64,000 nucleotides of DNA from NCBI GenBank assembly GCA_958295515.1, contig CATQGW010000005.1, positions 1 to 64,000 of the forward strand, given 5' to 3'. Numbering within the stretch: the first letter of the stretch is position 1; every line of letters begins with the position of its first letter. The translations under genes were made by a program, and so were the position numbers. Below, piece by piece: positions 52,149-61,113 of the stretch. This DNA comes from an uncultured Dehalococcoidia bacterium. Lineage in GTDB: Bacteria > Chloroflexota > Dehalococcoidia > Bin125. The notes beneath the pieces were generated by a model. That model made no database searches. It was not told the DNA's origin and was given only the letters and a program-made list of their open reading frames with translations.

Positions 52149-52784
52149 TTAACTGCCGGCCGCGTCGGGCTCGGGCAGTCCCCAGTGCTCGACCAGCCAA
52201 TCGCCGATCCGAGGGTCGAGTTCGGGTCCTTTGCGCAAAATGCGCGGGATGGGACCGGCGCAGTCGAGGATAGTGGAGGCTGCGCCTGCGGGCAGCATGG
52301 TTCCGGGCTCGACTATGTGAACTGTTTCGCCAAGTTGGGCGCGCACGTCTTCGGGGGTCAGCGCGGCGGGTTGGCCGTGCAGATTGGCGCTGGTGCCGGT
52401 CAGCGGTTGATCGAGCTCGTCGAGCACCTGGCGAGCGACGGGATGATCGGGGATGCGCAGGGCGATCGTGTCGCCGGCGACGGCGTCGGTTTGGAAGTCG
52501 GGGTGCTTGGCGACGATCAGGGTGACGGGGCCGGGCCAAACCAGTTCGGCGAGGCCGCGGATGCGCGGGGGGGCGTCGGCGGCGGCGCGATCGAGCCAGT
52601 CGAGCGAGGGGATGAAGACGGGCAGGCTCTCGATGCCGGGGCGCTGTTTGAGGCGGAAGACCTCGGCGACGGCGTCGGGGTTGAGCGCGGCGGCGGCGAG
52701 CGCGTACTGGGTGTCGGTGGGCAGGGCGACGGCCTGGCCGCGGGAGAGCAGATGTACGGCGCGGTTGAGTGAATTGGCGGACAT
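52149..52784 (-). CDS. tsaC: L-threonylcarbamoyladenylate synthase (TsaC/Sua5/YrdC)
   Basis: ATG 52784, 211 residues, the short TsaC form. ALPTDTQYALAAAAL for the ATP site, VFRLKQRPGIESLPVFI with the conserved KxR, and LTGTSANLHGQPA are the YrdC signature. It makes threonylcarbamoyl-AMP for t6A37 of tRNA. First gene of the minus-strand run, divergent from guaA with a 71-bp gap that must hold both promoters. Confidence 0.9.
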   Translation of the reverse strand: MSANSLNRAVHLLSRGQAVALPTDTQYALAAAALNPDAVAEVFRLKQRPGIESLPVFIPSLDWLDRAAADAPPRIRGLAELVWPGPVTLIVAKHPDFQTDAVAGDTIALRIPDHPVARQVLDELDQPLTGTSANLHGQPAALTPEDVRAQLGETVHIVEPGTMLPAGAASTILDCAGPIPRILRKGPELDPRIGDWLVEHWGLPEPDAAGS

Positions 52785-52855
52785 AGGGGCGGCTCGGGGA
52801 TAGAGCGTACACGGAATAGGCTGTGCGCTACAGGCTGCAGGACGGCGCAGGGCGT

Positions 52856-54412
52856 ATGTCGCGCGAGCACCCGCACGAGTCGATCGTGATTGTGGACATG
52901 GGATCGCAGACGGCGATGCTGATCGCGCGTCGGGTGCGGGAGCTGAACGTGTACTGCGAGCTGCTGCCGCCGACGGCGACGCGGGCGGATGTGGCGCGTC
53001 TGCGGGCGCGGGGGGTGATTCTGTCGGGGGGGCCGTCGTCGGTGCATGACGCGGACGCGCCGCGCGCGCCGGAGTGGGCGCTGGACGGCGGGCTGCCGAC
53101 GCTGGGCATCTGCTACGGGATGCAGGAGCTGGCGCATCGGTTGGGCGGTCGGGTGGCGCCGGGTCGGGAGCGGGAGTTTGGGGCGGCCTCGCTGACGGTC
53201 TGCGACAATCAGTCGGCGCTGCTGCGGGGGCTGCCTTCGCCGCTGCCGGTCTGGATGAGTCACGGGGATCGGGTGGAGGCGATGCCGTCGGGCTTTGAGA
53301 CATTGGCGGCGACGGAGACGATTCCGATTGCGGCGATGGCGAACGGCGCGGGGCTGTACGGGATTCAGTTTCACCCGGAGGTGGTGCATACGCCGAACGG
53401 CGGGGAGCTGCTGCGCAACTTTGTGCTGGAGATCTGCGGCTGTTCGGGGGACTGGACGGCGGAGCATTTCATTACGGAGACGGTGGCGGAGATTCGGGCG
53501 CAGGTGGGGGACCGGCGGGTGATCTGCGGGCTGAGCGGCGGGGTGGATTCGGCGGTGGCGGCGACGCTGGTGCATCGCGCGGTGGGCGATCAGCTGACCT
53601 GCGTGTTCGTGGACAACGGTTTGCTGCGGCGGGGCGAGCGGGAGCAGGTGGAGGAGACGTTTTCGCGGCAGCTGCACATTGATCTGCGCACGGTGGAGGC
53701 GGGCGATCGGTTTCTGGAGGAGCTGGCGGGGGTGACTGATCCGGAGACCAAGCGGAAGCGGGTGGGGGAGACGTTTATCGCGGTCTTCGAGGAGGCGGCG
53801 CGGGAGCTGGGCGAGGTGGATTTTCTGGTGCAGGGCACGCTGTATCCGGATGTGGTGGAGAGCGCGGGCAGCGGCACGGGGGGGGCGACGGCGACGATCA
53901 AGTCGCATCACAACGTGGGCGGGCTGCCCGAGGATCTGCGCTTCGAGCTGGTGGAGCCGCTGCGCTATCTGTTCAAGGACGAGGTGCGGGCGGTGGGGCG
54001 CGAGTTGGAGTTGCCGGAAGAGATCGTGGAGCGGCAGCCGTTTCCGGGGCCGGGGTTGTCGATTCGGATCATCGGGCCGGTGACGCACGAGAAGGTGTCG
54101 GTGTTGCAGGCGGCGGATGCGGTGGTGATGGAGGAGGTGCAGGCGGCGGGGCTGGAGCGGGAGCTGTGGCAGTCGTTCGCGATTCTGACGGATACACGGA
54201 CGGTGGGGGTGCAGGGGGACGCGCGGACGTACGGCTGGGTGGCGGCGCTGCGGGCGGTGACGGCGGACGACGCGATGACGGCGGATTGGGCGCGGCTGCC
54301 GGCCGAGTTGCTGGGGCGGATTGCGAATCGGATTGTGAACGAGGTGCCGCAGGTGAATCGGGTGGTGTACGACATTACGTCGAAGCCGCCGGGCACGATT
54401 GAGTGGGAGTAG
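52856..54412 (+). CDS. guaA: GMP synthase (glutamine-hydrolysing)
   Basis: ATG 52856 ([20 protein letters not shown]), 518 residues. The glutaminase domain has the catalytic Cys in LGICYGMQE and His in FHPEVVHT; the ATP pyrophosphatase has [11 protein letters not shown], then [10 protein letters not shown], and the end is [20 protein letters not shown]. It converts XMP to GMP. First gene of the plus-strand purine set, 5 bp before the next frame. A start upstream at 52823 is possible but not favoured. Confidence 0.96.
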   Translation: MSREHPHESIVIVDMGSQTAMLIARRVRELNVYCELLPPTATRADVARLRARGVILSGGPSSVHDADAPRAPEWALDGGLPTLGICYGMQELAHRLGGRVAPGREREFGAASLTVCDNQSALLRGLPSPLPVWMSHGDRVEAMPSGFETLAATETIPIAAMANGAGLYGIQFHPEVVHTPNGGELLRNFVLEICGCSGDWTAEHFITETVAEIRAQVGDRRVICGLSGGVDSAVAATLVHRAVGDQLTCVFVDNGLLRRGEREQVEETFSRQLHIDLRTVEAGDRFLEELAGVTDPETKRKRVGETFIAVFEEAARELGEVDFLVQGTLYPDVVESAGSGTGGATATIKSHHNVGGLPEDLRFELVEPLRYLFKDEVRAVGRELELPEEIVERQPFPGPGLSIRIIGPVTHEKVSVLQAADAVVMEEVQAAGLERELWQSFAILTDTRTVGVQGDARTYGWVAALRAVTADDAMTADWARLPAELLGRIANRIVNEVPQVNRVVYDITSKPPGTIEWE

Positions 54413-54417
54413 GCGCG

Positions 54418-54840
54418 GTGGTGATCACGATCTGCATGAGCATGCTGCTGAGCGATCGGCTGCCGGAGCTGTGCGCGGCGCTGGAGGCGGCGGGGCATGA
54501 GGTGCTGACGCCGGTGGATACGGAGGGGTTCGACTACCAGGGGGCGTCGACGACGGAGCGGGCGGCGCAGAAGCGGGATTACGATCTGATCCGCGAGCAC
54601 TGGCGGAAGATTCAGCGCTCGGATGCGATTCTGGTGGTCAACGAGGATTTGCCGGGGAAGCCGCGGCACATCGGCGGGAATACGTTTCTGGAGATGGGCT
54701 TCGCGCATGTGCTGGAGCTGCCGATCTACATGATGCAGCCGCCGCCGGATACGACGTACGCGAGCGAGATGTTGGCGATGGATCCGATCGTGCTGCACGG
54801 GGACATCAGTCGGATCGACGCGGCAGCGGTGGTGGACTGA
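54418..54840 (+). CDS. Nucleoside 2-deoxyribosyltransferase-like protein
   Basis: GTG 54418, 140 residues (GTG 54403 and ATG 54436 are alternatives). ITICMSMLLSDRLPELCAAL opens a Rossmann-like strand, SDAILVVNEDLPGK and GNTFLEMGFAHVLELPIYMM resemble the nucleotide-side G-x-x-x-E motif of the deoxyribosyltransferase and nucleotide hydrolase family. It lies between guaA and purD with only a few bp between, so a role in nucleotide salvage or clean-up is plausible. The exact reaction is unknown. Confidence 0.65.
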   Translation: MVITICMSMLLSDRLPELCAALEAAGHEVLTPVDTEGFDYQGASTTERAAQKRDYDLIREHWRKIQRSDAILVVNEDLPGKPRHIGGNTFLEMGFAHVLELPIYMMQPPPDTTYASEMLAMDPIVLHGDISRIDAAAVVD

Positions 54841-54842
54841 GG

Positions 54843-56078
54843 ATGCGGGTGCTGGTGGTCGGCGGTGGCGGTCGGGAGCACGCGCTGGCGTGGGCGATCG
54901 CGCGCAGTCCGCGCTGCGAGGCGCTGTTCTGCGCGCCGGGCAACGCCGGGACGGCGGCGCTGGGGGAGAATCTGGCGATCTCGGACGGCGATATCGAGGG
55001 GTTGGTGCGGGCGGCGCTGGAGCGTCGGGTTGATCTGGTGGTGGTGGGGCCGGAAGCGCCGCTGGCAAGCGGTTTGGTGGACGCGCTGCAGGACGCGGGC
55101 GTTCGGGCGTTCGGGCCGACGGCGGCGGCGGCGCGGATTGAGTCGTCGAAGTGGTTCGCCAAGGAGGTGATGACCGCGGCGGGCGCGCCGCAGGGGGGGG
55201 GCGAGCTGTTTGAGTCGGCGCGGGCGGCGCACAAGTGGATTGAGATGCTGGGGACGGATGCGCTGCCGGTGGTGAAGGCCGACGGTCTGGCGGCGGGCAA
55301 GGGCGTGGTGGTGCCGGCGACGATCGACGAGGCGCACGCGGCGATTGAGGAGCTGATCGGGATTTCGGGGCGGCTGGTGCTGGAGGATCGTCTGGGCGGG
55401 CGGGAGATCTCGGCGATGGCGATTGTGGCGGGCGGGGTGGTCTCGCCGCTGCCGCTGTCGTGCGATTACAAGCGGATCGGCGAGGGGGACAGCGGGCGGA
55501 ACACGGGCGGGATGGGCGTCTATTCGCCGCCGGGCTTCGTTGCGGATGCGGCGGGGCTGTTTCGGGCAATTCACGAGCCGGTCGTGGCGGAGATGGCGGC
55601 GCGGGGCGCGCCGTTCGCGGGCTGCCTGTACGGCGGGGTGATGGTGGAGGGCGATGCGGCGCGGGTGTTCGAGTTCAACTGCCGCTTCGGGGATCCGGAG
55701 GCGCAGGCGCTTCTGCCGTTGTTGGATGGAGATCTGCTCGCGGCGCTGGCGGGCGAGTCGTCGGAGCCGCTGGCGTTCCGTCAGGAGGCGAGCGTGGCGG
55801 TGGTGATGGCCAGCGGTGGGTATCCGGGTTCCTATGCGACGGGGGCGCGGATTTCGGGGTTGGATGACGTGGACGACGATGTGGTGGTCTTCCACGCGGG
55901 TACGGCGCTCGACGAGGAGGGTGCGGTGGTGACGGCGGGCGGGCGAGTGCTGGCAGTCGCGGCGACGGCTTCGAGCATTGCGGAGGCGCGGGAGCGGGCG
56001 TACGCGAATGTGGCGCGGATTCATTTTGAGGGCGCGTATTGGCGTCGGGATATCGCGCTGCGCGAGCTGTCGGGCTGA
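54843..56078 (+). CDS. purD: Phosphoribosylamine-glycine ligase
   Basis: ATG 54843, 2 bp after the previous stop, 411 residues. VLVVGGGGREHALAWAI at the start, PVVKADGLAAGKGVV as the ATP-grasp loop, NTGGMGVYSPP and FNCRFGDPEAQALLP in the ligase core. It makes glycinamide ribonucleotide, step two of purine synthesis. Confidence 0.96.
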   Translation: MRVLVVGGGGREHALAWAIARSPRCEALFCAPGNAGTAALGENLAISDGDIEGLVRAALERRVDLVVVGPEAPLASGLVDALQDAGVRAFGPTAAAARIESSKWFAKEVMTAAGAPQGGGELFESARAAHKWIEMLGTDALPVVKADGLAAGKGVVVPATIDEAHAAIEELIGISGRLVLEDRLGGREISAMAIVAGGVVSPLPLSCDYKRIGEGDSGRNTGGMGVYSPPGFVADAAGLFRAIHEPVVAEMAARGAPFAGCLYGGVMVEGDAARVFEFNCRFGDPEAQALLPLLDGDLLAALAGESSEPLAFRQEASVAVVMASGGYPGSYATGARISGLDDVDDDVVVFHAGTALDEEGAVVTAGGRVLAVAATASSIAEARERAYANVARIHFEGAYWRRDIALRELSG

Positions 56079-56162
56079 GCAGCGCTGTTGTACGGGGTGG
56101 GGCGTTCGTTGCGGCGTGTGGGAGTAATCTGAGGGCTGGAACTGAGGGCGAGAGGTGCTTTG

Positions 56163-56501
56163 ATGGCTGAACCGAATTTGCAGGATCACGATGCGGTAGA
56201 GCGGGTGGAGATGTTCGATGGGGTGGGGATGCGCACGCTGAACCATGGGGAGCGGACTTCGATCCATGAGATCGAGATCGCCGCGGGCGCGGTGGTGCCG
56301 ATGCACACGCATCCGCACGAGCAGATCGGCTATCTGGTGTCGGGGCGGGTGCTGTTCGAGCTGGGCGAGGAGAAGCGGGAGATTTCGGCGGGCGATTCGT
56401 GGATCATTCCCTCGGAGGTTCCGCATGAGGTGACGGGGCTGGAGGACTCGGTGGCGCTGGACATTTTCTCGCCGAAGCGCGACGAATACATCGCCCGATG
56501 A
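56163..56501 (+). CDS. Cupin-domain protein
   Basis: ATG 56163, 112 residues. A single cupin with motif 1 PMHTHPHEQIGYLVSG and motif 2 GDSWIIPSEVPHEV, giving three His plus Glu for one metal ion. The stop overlaps purB by 4 nt (ATGA), so the two are translated together. Many such short cupins are isomerases, dioxygenases or regulators; its place among purine genes is unexplained. Confidence 0.82.
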   Translation: MAEPNLQDHDAVERVEMFDGVGMRTLNHGERTSIHEIEIAAGAVVPMHTHPHEQIGYLVSGRVLFELGEEKREISAGDSWIIPSEVPHEVTGLEDSVALDIFSPKRDEYIAR

Positions 56502-57790
56502 TCCCGCGCTACCAACGGCCGGCGATGGCGGCGCTGTGGAGCGACGACGCCAAGTGGCGCCGCTGGCTTGATGTGGAGATCGCGGTGGTGCAGGCGTGGG
56601 CGGACGAGGGGGTGGTGCCGCAGGAGGACGCGGAGCTGGTCGCGGCGAACGCGGACTTCGTGACGGCGGACATCGACCGCTATCAGGCGGTGGTGCATCA
56701 CGACACGCACGCCTTTCTGCAATCGGTGGCGGACAGTCTGGGGCCGGAGTCGCGCTGGGTACACCACGGTCTGACGACCAACGATGTGTGGGATACGGCG
56801 TCGGCGCTGCAAATTCGGGACGCAGCATCGCTGCTGGAGGAGGGTTTGGCGCGTCTGGAGACGGTGCTGGCAGGGCAGGCGGATCGCTATCGGCACGCGG
56901 TCTGCGTGGGACGCACGCATGGGGTGCATGCGGAGCCGACGACGTTCGGGCTCAAGCTGGCCAGCTGGGTGGACGAGGTGCGGCGCAACCAGGCGCGCCT
57001 GGCGGAAGCCAAGGCGCAGGTGGCGGTGGGCAAGATTTCGGGCGCGGTGGGGACGCACGCAACGGTGCCGCCGCAGATTGAGGAAGGGGTCTGTCGGCGG
57101 CTGGGGCTGGGCGTGGAGGCGGTCTCGACGCAGGTGGTGCAGCGCGATCGGCACGCGCACTTCGTGTCGGTGCTGGCGCTGATTGCGGCGTCGCTGGAGC
57201 GCTTCGCGACGGAGATTCGGCACTTGCAGCGCACGGAGGTGCGGGAGGTGCAGGAGCCGTTCGTGGAGGGGCAGGCGGGATCGTCGGCGATGCCGCACAA
57301 GCGCAATCCGGAGAAGTGCGAGCGGGTCTGCGGGCTGGCGCGCACGATCCGGGCGAACGCGATGACGGCGCTGGAGAATGTAGCGCTATGGCACGAGCGG
57401 GACATTTCGCACTCCAGCGCGGAGCGGATTCTGATTCCCGATGCCTGCCAGGCGCTGGATTACATCCTGGATCTGTTCACGTGGGTGATGGAGTCTCTGG
57501 TGGTGGATGAGGCGCGGATGCGGGCGAATCTGGAGGGCTCGTTCGGGCTGGTCTACTCGCAGCGGGTGCTGCTGGCGCTGACGGAGGCGGGGATGGGGCG
57601 GGAGGAGGCGTTCCGGCGGGTGCAGGAGCACGCGCTGGCGTCGTGGGACACGGAGACGGCGTTCCGCGGGCGTCTGGCGGGCGATGAGGCGATTGCGTCG
57701 GCGTTGGACGCGGAGGCGCTGGATGGGCTGTTCGATCCGTCGGCGTTTCTGAAGCATGTGGATGCGTCGTTCGCACGTCTGGGGTTGTGA
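56498..57790 (+). CDS. purB: Adenylosuccinate lyase
   Basis: ATG 56498, 430 residues. Fumarase-superfamily signature GSSAMPHKRNPEKCE with catalytic Ser, and the earlier HHGLTTNDVWDT and GRTHGVHAEPTTFG. It cleaves SAICAR and adenylosuccinate. Placed before purC, it acts on that enzyme's product. Confidence 0.95.
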   Translation: MIPRYQRPAMAALWSDDAKWRRWLDVEIAVVQAWADEGVVPQEDAELVAANADFVTADIDRYQAVVHHDTHAFLQSVADSLGPESRWVHHGLTTNDVWDTASALQIRDAASLLEEGLARLETVLAGQADRYRHAVCVGRTHGVHAEPTTFGLKLASWVDEVRRNQARLAEAKAQVAVGKISGAVGTHATVPPQIEEGVCRRLGLGVEAVSTQVVQRDRHAHFVSVLALIAASLERFATEIRHLQRTEVREVQEPFVEGQAGSSAMPHKRNPEKCERVCGLARTIRANAMTALENVALWHERDISHSSAERILIPDACQALDYILDLFTWVMESLVVDEARMRANLEGSFGLVYSQRVLLALTEAGMGREEAFRRVQEHALASWDTETAFRGRLAGDEAIASALDAEALDGLFDPSAFLKHVDASFARLGL

Positions 57791-57846
57791 GGTTGGGGGC
57801 GGGTGCGGCGGAAGGGGGGTAAGATTGGGGTCGGAGGAGGGTTGCG

Positions 57847-58755
57847 ATGTCTGTGATGCTGGAGTCGGATTTGGGGTTGCCGAAGCGGTCGGGGAAGGTG
57901 CGGGATATCTACGACCTGGGGGACCGGCTGCTGATTGTGACGACCGATCGGGTCTCGGCGTTCGATGTGGTGCTGCCGACGGGGATCCCGAACAAGGGCT
58001 GCGTGCTGACGCAGATGTCGGCGTACTGGTTTGAGGCGACCTCGTCGGTGGTGCCGAATCACATGATTCGGGTGATCGATTCGACGGAGAATCCGGACCT
58101 GCCGGTGGCGCTGGGGCCGGAGTATGTGGGTCGCTCAATGCTGGTGCGCAAGGCGGAGCCGGTGATGCTGGAGGCGGTGGTGCGGGGCTATCTGGCGGGC
58201 AGCGGCTGGGCGGAGTACCAGCGCGACTCGCGGGTCTGCGGGATTCCGCTGCCGGCGGGGCTGCGCGAGTCGGACCCGCTGCCGGAGGCGATCTTCACGC
58301 CCTCGACGAAGGCGGAGGTGGGGCACGACGAGAACATCACCTACGAGCAGGCGGCGGCGATCGTGGGGGCGGATACGGCGAACACGGTGAAGGTGCGCTC
58401 GATGGCGCTGTATCTGTTCGGGCTGGAGCGGGCGCGCGAGGCGGGCTTCCTGCTGGCCGACACGAAGTTCGAGTTCGGGGTGGCGGAGAACGAGCAGGGC
58501 GAGGAAGAGGTGATTCTGATCGACGAGGCGCTGACGCCGGACTCGTCGCGCTACTGGGACGCGGCTATCTACCAGCCGGGGCGGTCGCAGCCGTCGTACG
58601 ACAAGCAGCCGCTGCGCGACTGGCTGTCGTCGACGGGCTGGGACAAGGAGCCGCCGGGGCCGGCGATCGATGACGCAGTGGCGGCGGTGCTGGCGGAGCG
58701 CTACCGCACGGCGTTCGAGCGGGTGACGGGCCGCGAGCTGTTGGTGGGCGGGTGA
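57847..58755 (+). CDS. purC: SAICAR synthase
   Basis: ATG 57847 with GGAGG a few bases upstream, 302 residues. SGKVRDIYDLGDRLLIVTTD, then VVRGYLAGSGW and the C-terminal DEALTPDSSRYWDA confirm PurC. It joins CAIR with aspartate. Its stop overlaps the start of purS (TGATG). Confidence 0.95.
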   Translation: MSVMLESDLGLPKRSGKVRDIYDLGDRLLIVTTDRVSAFDVVLPTGIPNKGCVLTQMSAYWFEATSSVVPNHMIRVIDSTENPDLPVALGPEYVGRSMLVRKAEPVMLEAVVRGYLAGSGWAEYQRDSRVCGIPLPAGLRESDPLPEAIFTPSTKAEVGHDENITYEQAAAIVGADTANTVKVRSMALYLFGLERAREAGFLLADTKFEFGVAENEQGEEEVILIDEALTPDSSRYWDAAIYQPGRSQPSYDKQPLRDWLSSTGWDKEPPGPAIDDAVAAVLAERYRTAFERVTGRELLVGG

Positions 58756-59054
58756 TGGGGTCGTCCGGGTCGTTCAAGTCGTTCAAGGCGGATGTTTATG
58801 TCACGCTGAAGCGGACGGTGAACGATCCGCAGGGGCTGACGATTCGGGGCGGGCTGCACGCGCTGGGGTTTGAATCGGTGCGCGCGGTGCGGGCGGGGAA
58901 GTTCGTAGAGGTGTGGTTGGAGGCTGAGGATGAGGCGGAGGCGCGGCGGTGGGTGGCGGAGATGGGGGATCAGCTGCTGGCGAATCCGGTGATCGAGGAT
59001 TTTCGGGTGGAGTTGCGGGCGGATGCGGAGGAGGCGCCGGGCGGGGGAGAGTGA
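58755..59054 (+). CDS. purS: FGAM synthase subunit PurS
   Basis: ATG 58755, overlapping the purC TGA; 99 residues. FKADVYVTLKRTVNDPQGLTI and ALGFESVRAVRAGKFVEVWL match the small PurS fold, which links PurQ and PurL. purQ and purL should follow, but the next gene is hisB on the other strand, so the operon is broken after purS or they lie elsewhere. Confidence 0.9.
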   Translation: MGSSGSFKSFKADVYVTLKRTVNDPQGLTIRGGLHALGFESVRAVRAGKFVEVWLEAEDEAEARRWVAEMGDQLLANPVIEDFRVELRADAEEAPGGGE

Positions 59055-59063
59055 GGGGGAGAG

Positions 59064-59651
59064 TTAGCCGCTGAGGGTGCCTTTGGTGCTGGGAGCGGAG
59101 CCGTCCTCTACGACGCGGGCGGCGTCGCGGAGGGCGCGGGCGAGGGCTTTGAAGGTGGCTTCGAGGATGTGGTGGTCGTTGCGTCCGGCGAGTTGGCGGA
59201 CGTGGAGGGCGAGGCGGCCTTCGTGGGCGAGCGTTTCGAGGAAGTGGATCGCCATGTGGGAGGGCAGCTGGCCGATCATGGGGCTGGGGAATTCGAGCGC
59301 GACGGCGCTGTAGGGGCGGCCGCTGAGGTCGAGCGCGACGTGGATCAGCGCTTCGTCGAGCGGGACGCTGCGATCGGCGAAGCGGGCGATCCCGGCGCGG
59401 TCGCCGAGCGCCTCGTTGAGCGCGCGTCCGAGCGTGATCGCGGTGTCTTCGACGGTGTGGTGGGCATCGACGTGCAGGTCGCCGCTGGCGTGGACGGTGA
59501 GGTCGAGCGCGCCGTGGCGGGCGAGCTGGTTGAGCATGTGGTCGAGCATGCCGACGCCGGTGGCGATCTCGGCGCGGCCGGCGCCGTCGAGGTTGAGGCT
59601 GATGGAGATGTTGGTCTCGTTGGTGACGCGGTCGAGTTGTGCGGTGCGCAT
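59064..59651 (-). CDS. hisB: Imidazoleglycerol-phosphate dehydratase
   Basis: ATG 59651, 195 residues. DGAGRAEIATGVGMLDHML and the two metal-site runs DAHHTVEDTAI and RNDHHILEATFK are the Mn-binding His motifs. It dehydrates IGP in histidine synthesis. No other his gene is nearby. Its stop is 10 bp from purS, convergent. Confidence 0.95.
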   Translation of the reverse strand: MRTAQLDRVTNETNISISLNLDGAGRAEIATGVGMLDHMLNQLARHGALDLTVHASGDLHVDAHHTVEDTAITLGRALNEALGDRAGIARFADRSVPLDEALIHVALDLSGRPYSAVALEFPSPMIGQLPSHMAIHFLETLAHEGRLALHVRQLAGRNDHHILEATFKALARALRDAARVVEDGSAPSTKGTLSG

Positions 59652-59756
59652 GGCTTCACATTGGCGCAACGGAGGCGGTCCGTCCAGTGCCGGCGACGGA
59701 CTAAGCTGGAAAGTGTCGATTGGGACGCATGGATCGGATGCAACAGGAGGTCTCGA

Positions 59757-60188
59757 GTGGCGCTGAGCAGGGACGAGTTGATCGCGAAGTTGAACGAGGA
59801 TCTGGCCGACGAGTACTCGGCGATCATCCAGTACACGACGTACGCAGCGCAGGTGACGGGCCCGTACCGCCCGCAGCTGACGGCGTTCTTCCAGGCTGAG
59901 GTGCCCGACGAGCAGGGGCACGCGACGTTCCTGGCGAACAAGATCGTGGCGCTGGGCGGGACGCCGACGCGGCAGGCTTCGCCGGTGCCGGCGGCGGAGA
60001 GCAACCGCGACATGCTGGAGGCGGTGCTGGCGGGCGAGCGTCGGGCGGTGGCGGCGTACACCGAGCGGGCCCAGGAAGCGGAGGCGTGCGGCGAGCATGG
60101 GCTGGCGCTGGTGCTGGACGAGATGGTGCGCGACGAGACGACGCACATGGAGGAGACGGAGCGGATTCTGCGCGATTGGCCGCTGTAG
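59757..60188 (+). CDS. Ferritin-like/bacterioferritin family protein
   Basis: GTG 59757 with a perfect AGGAGG 6 bases upstream decides this start; 143 residues. Four-helix bundle with ligand Glu in NEDLADEYSAIIQYTTY, EVPDEQGHATFL, VLAGERRAVAAY and DEMVRDETTHMEETER: E, ExxH, E, ExxH-like. It is a ferroxidase or iron-storage candidate, not the R2 type seen at the left end. Confidence 0.85.
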   Translation: MALSRDELIAKLNEDLADEYSAIIQYTTYAAQVTGPYRPQLTAFFQAEVPDEQGHATFLANKIVALGGTPTRQASPVPAAESNRDMLEAVLAGERRAVAAYTERAQEAEACGEHGLALVLDEMVRDETTHMEETERILRDWPL

Positions 60189-60189
60189 G

Positions 60190-61050
60190 TCAGGCGTCGG
60201 GCGGCACGGTGGTGCGCTCCTCGATGGCGTAGAGCTCGTCCATGCCGGCGGCGTCCTGGAGGTCGCGGTAGAGCTGCATCAGTTCGTCGAGCGGGCGTCC
60301 GCTGTCGCCGCGTTCGGCGATCGCTCGGTAGGCCTCGCGGACTGCGCCGAAGGCGACGACCTGGCCCGTGAAGGGGTCGATCTGCAGGTTGAAGCCGTGC
60401 GCGGTGAGTTGGTCGGGGTCCTGCCGTCCGGCGGCGCCCATGATTGCGAGCGGGCCGCCGAGCCGCCGTCCGGCCTCGGCGATCTGGTCTTCGTCGCTGG
60501 GAAAGAGCATCAGCACATCGGCGCCGGCTTCGCGGTAGGCGAGCGAGCGCTCGATGGCGCGCTCGAACGATTCGTTGCGGACGGCGCCGGTGCGGGCGAT
60601 GATCAGGAAGTCAGGATCGGTGCGGGCGGCGGCGGCTTCGCGGACTTTGTCGACCATCACCTCGAGCGGCTCGAGGAATTCGACGCCCTTGTGGTGGTGG
60701 GCGCGCTTGGGCGCGACCTGGTCTTCGATTTCGATGGCCGCACCGCCGGCGGCCTCGATTTCGCGGATCGCACGGGTGGCGTGGAGGGCGTCGCCGAAGC
60801 CGACGCCGCCGTCGACGATCAGCGGGACGTTGGAGCGGGCGGTGATTTGGCGGGTGAGGGCGGCGATTTCGGTGGTGGTGAGCAGGGCTTCGGAGACGGC
60901 GAGCTGGAAGCCGAAGCCGCCGCCGGAGAGGTAGGCGGCGGAGAAGCCGAGCGATTCGATCAGGCGTCCGGTGAGGGGGTCAAGACAGACGGGAGCGGAG
61001 GTGGTTTCTCCGTCTCGGATGCGTTGGGCGAAGGGTTGTCGGCTGGGCAT
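60190..61050 (-). CDS. Isocitrate lyase/PEP mutase family protein
   Basis: ATG 61050, 286 residues. VCLDPLTGRLIESLGFSAAYLSGGG and LIVDGGVGFGDAL are the barrel start, and AIEIEDQVAPKRAHHHKG the metal and loop motif, where classical lyases have KRCGH: the Cys is replaced by Ala-His. So it is probably not isocitrate lyase; oxaloacetate decarboxylase or a related C-C lyase is more likely. Its stop lies 1 bp from the ferritin-like gene, convergent. Confidence 0.85.
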   Translation of the reverse strand: MPSRQPFAQRIRDGETTSAPVCLDPLTGRLIESLGFSAAYLSGGGFGFQLAVSEALLTTTEIAALTRQITARSNVPLIVDGGVGFGDALHATRAIREIEAAGGAAIEIEDQVAPKRAHHHKGVEFLEPLEVMVDKVREAAAARTDPDFLIIARTGAVRNESFERAIERSLAYREAGADVLMLFPSDEDQIAEAGRRLGGPLAIMGAAGRQDPDQLTAHGFNLQIDPFTGQVVAFGAVREAYRAIAERGDSGRPLDELMQLYRDLQDAAGMDELYAIEERTTVPPDA

Positions 61051-61113
61051 GGCATTCAGGATACTAGGTCACACGCAGCCGCCCTGTACAGCCACGGTCT
61101 TCCGCTTCGCTCC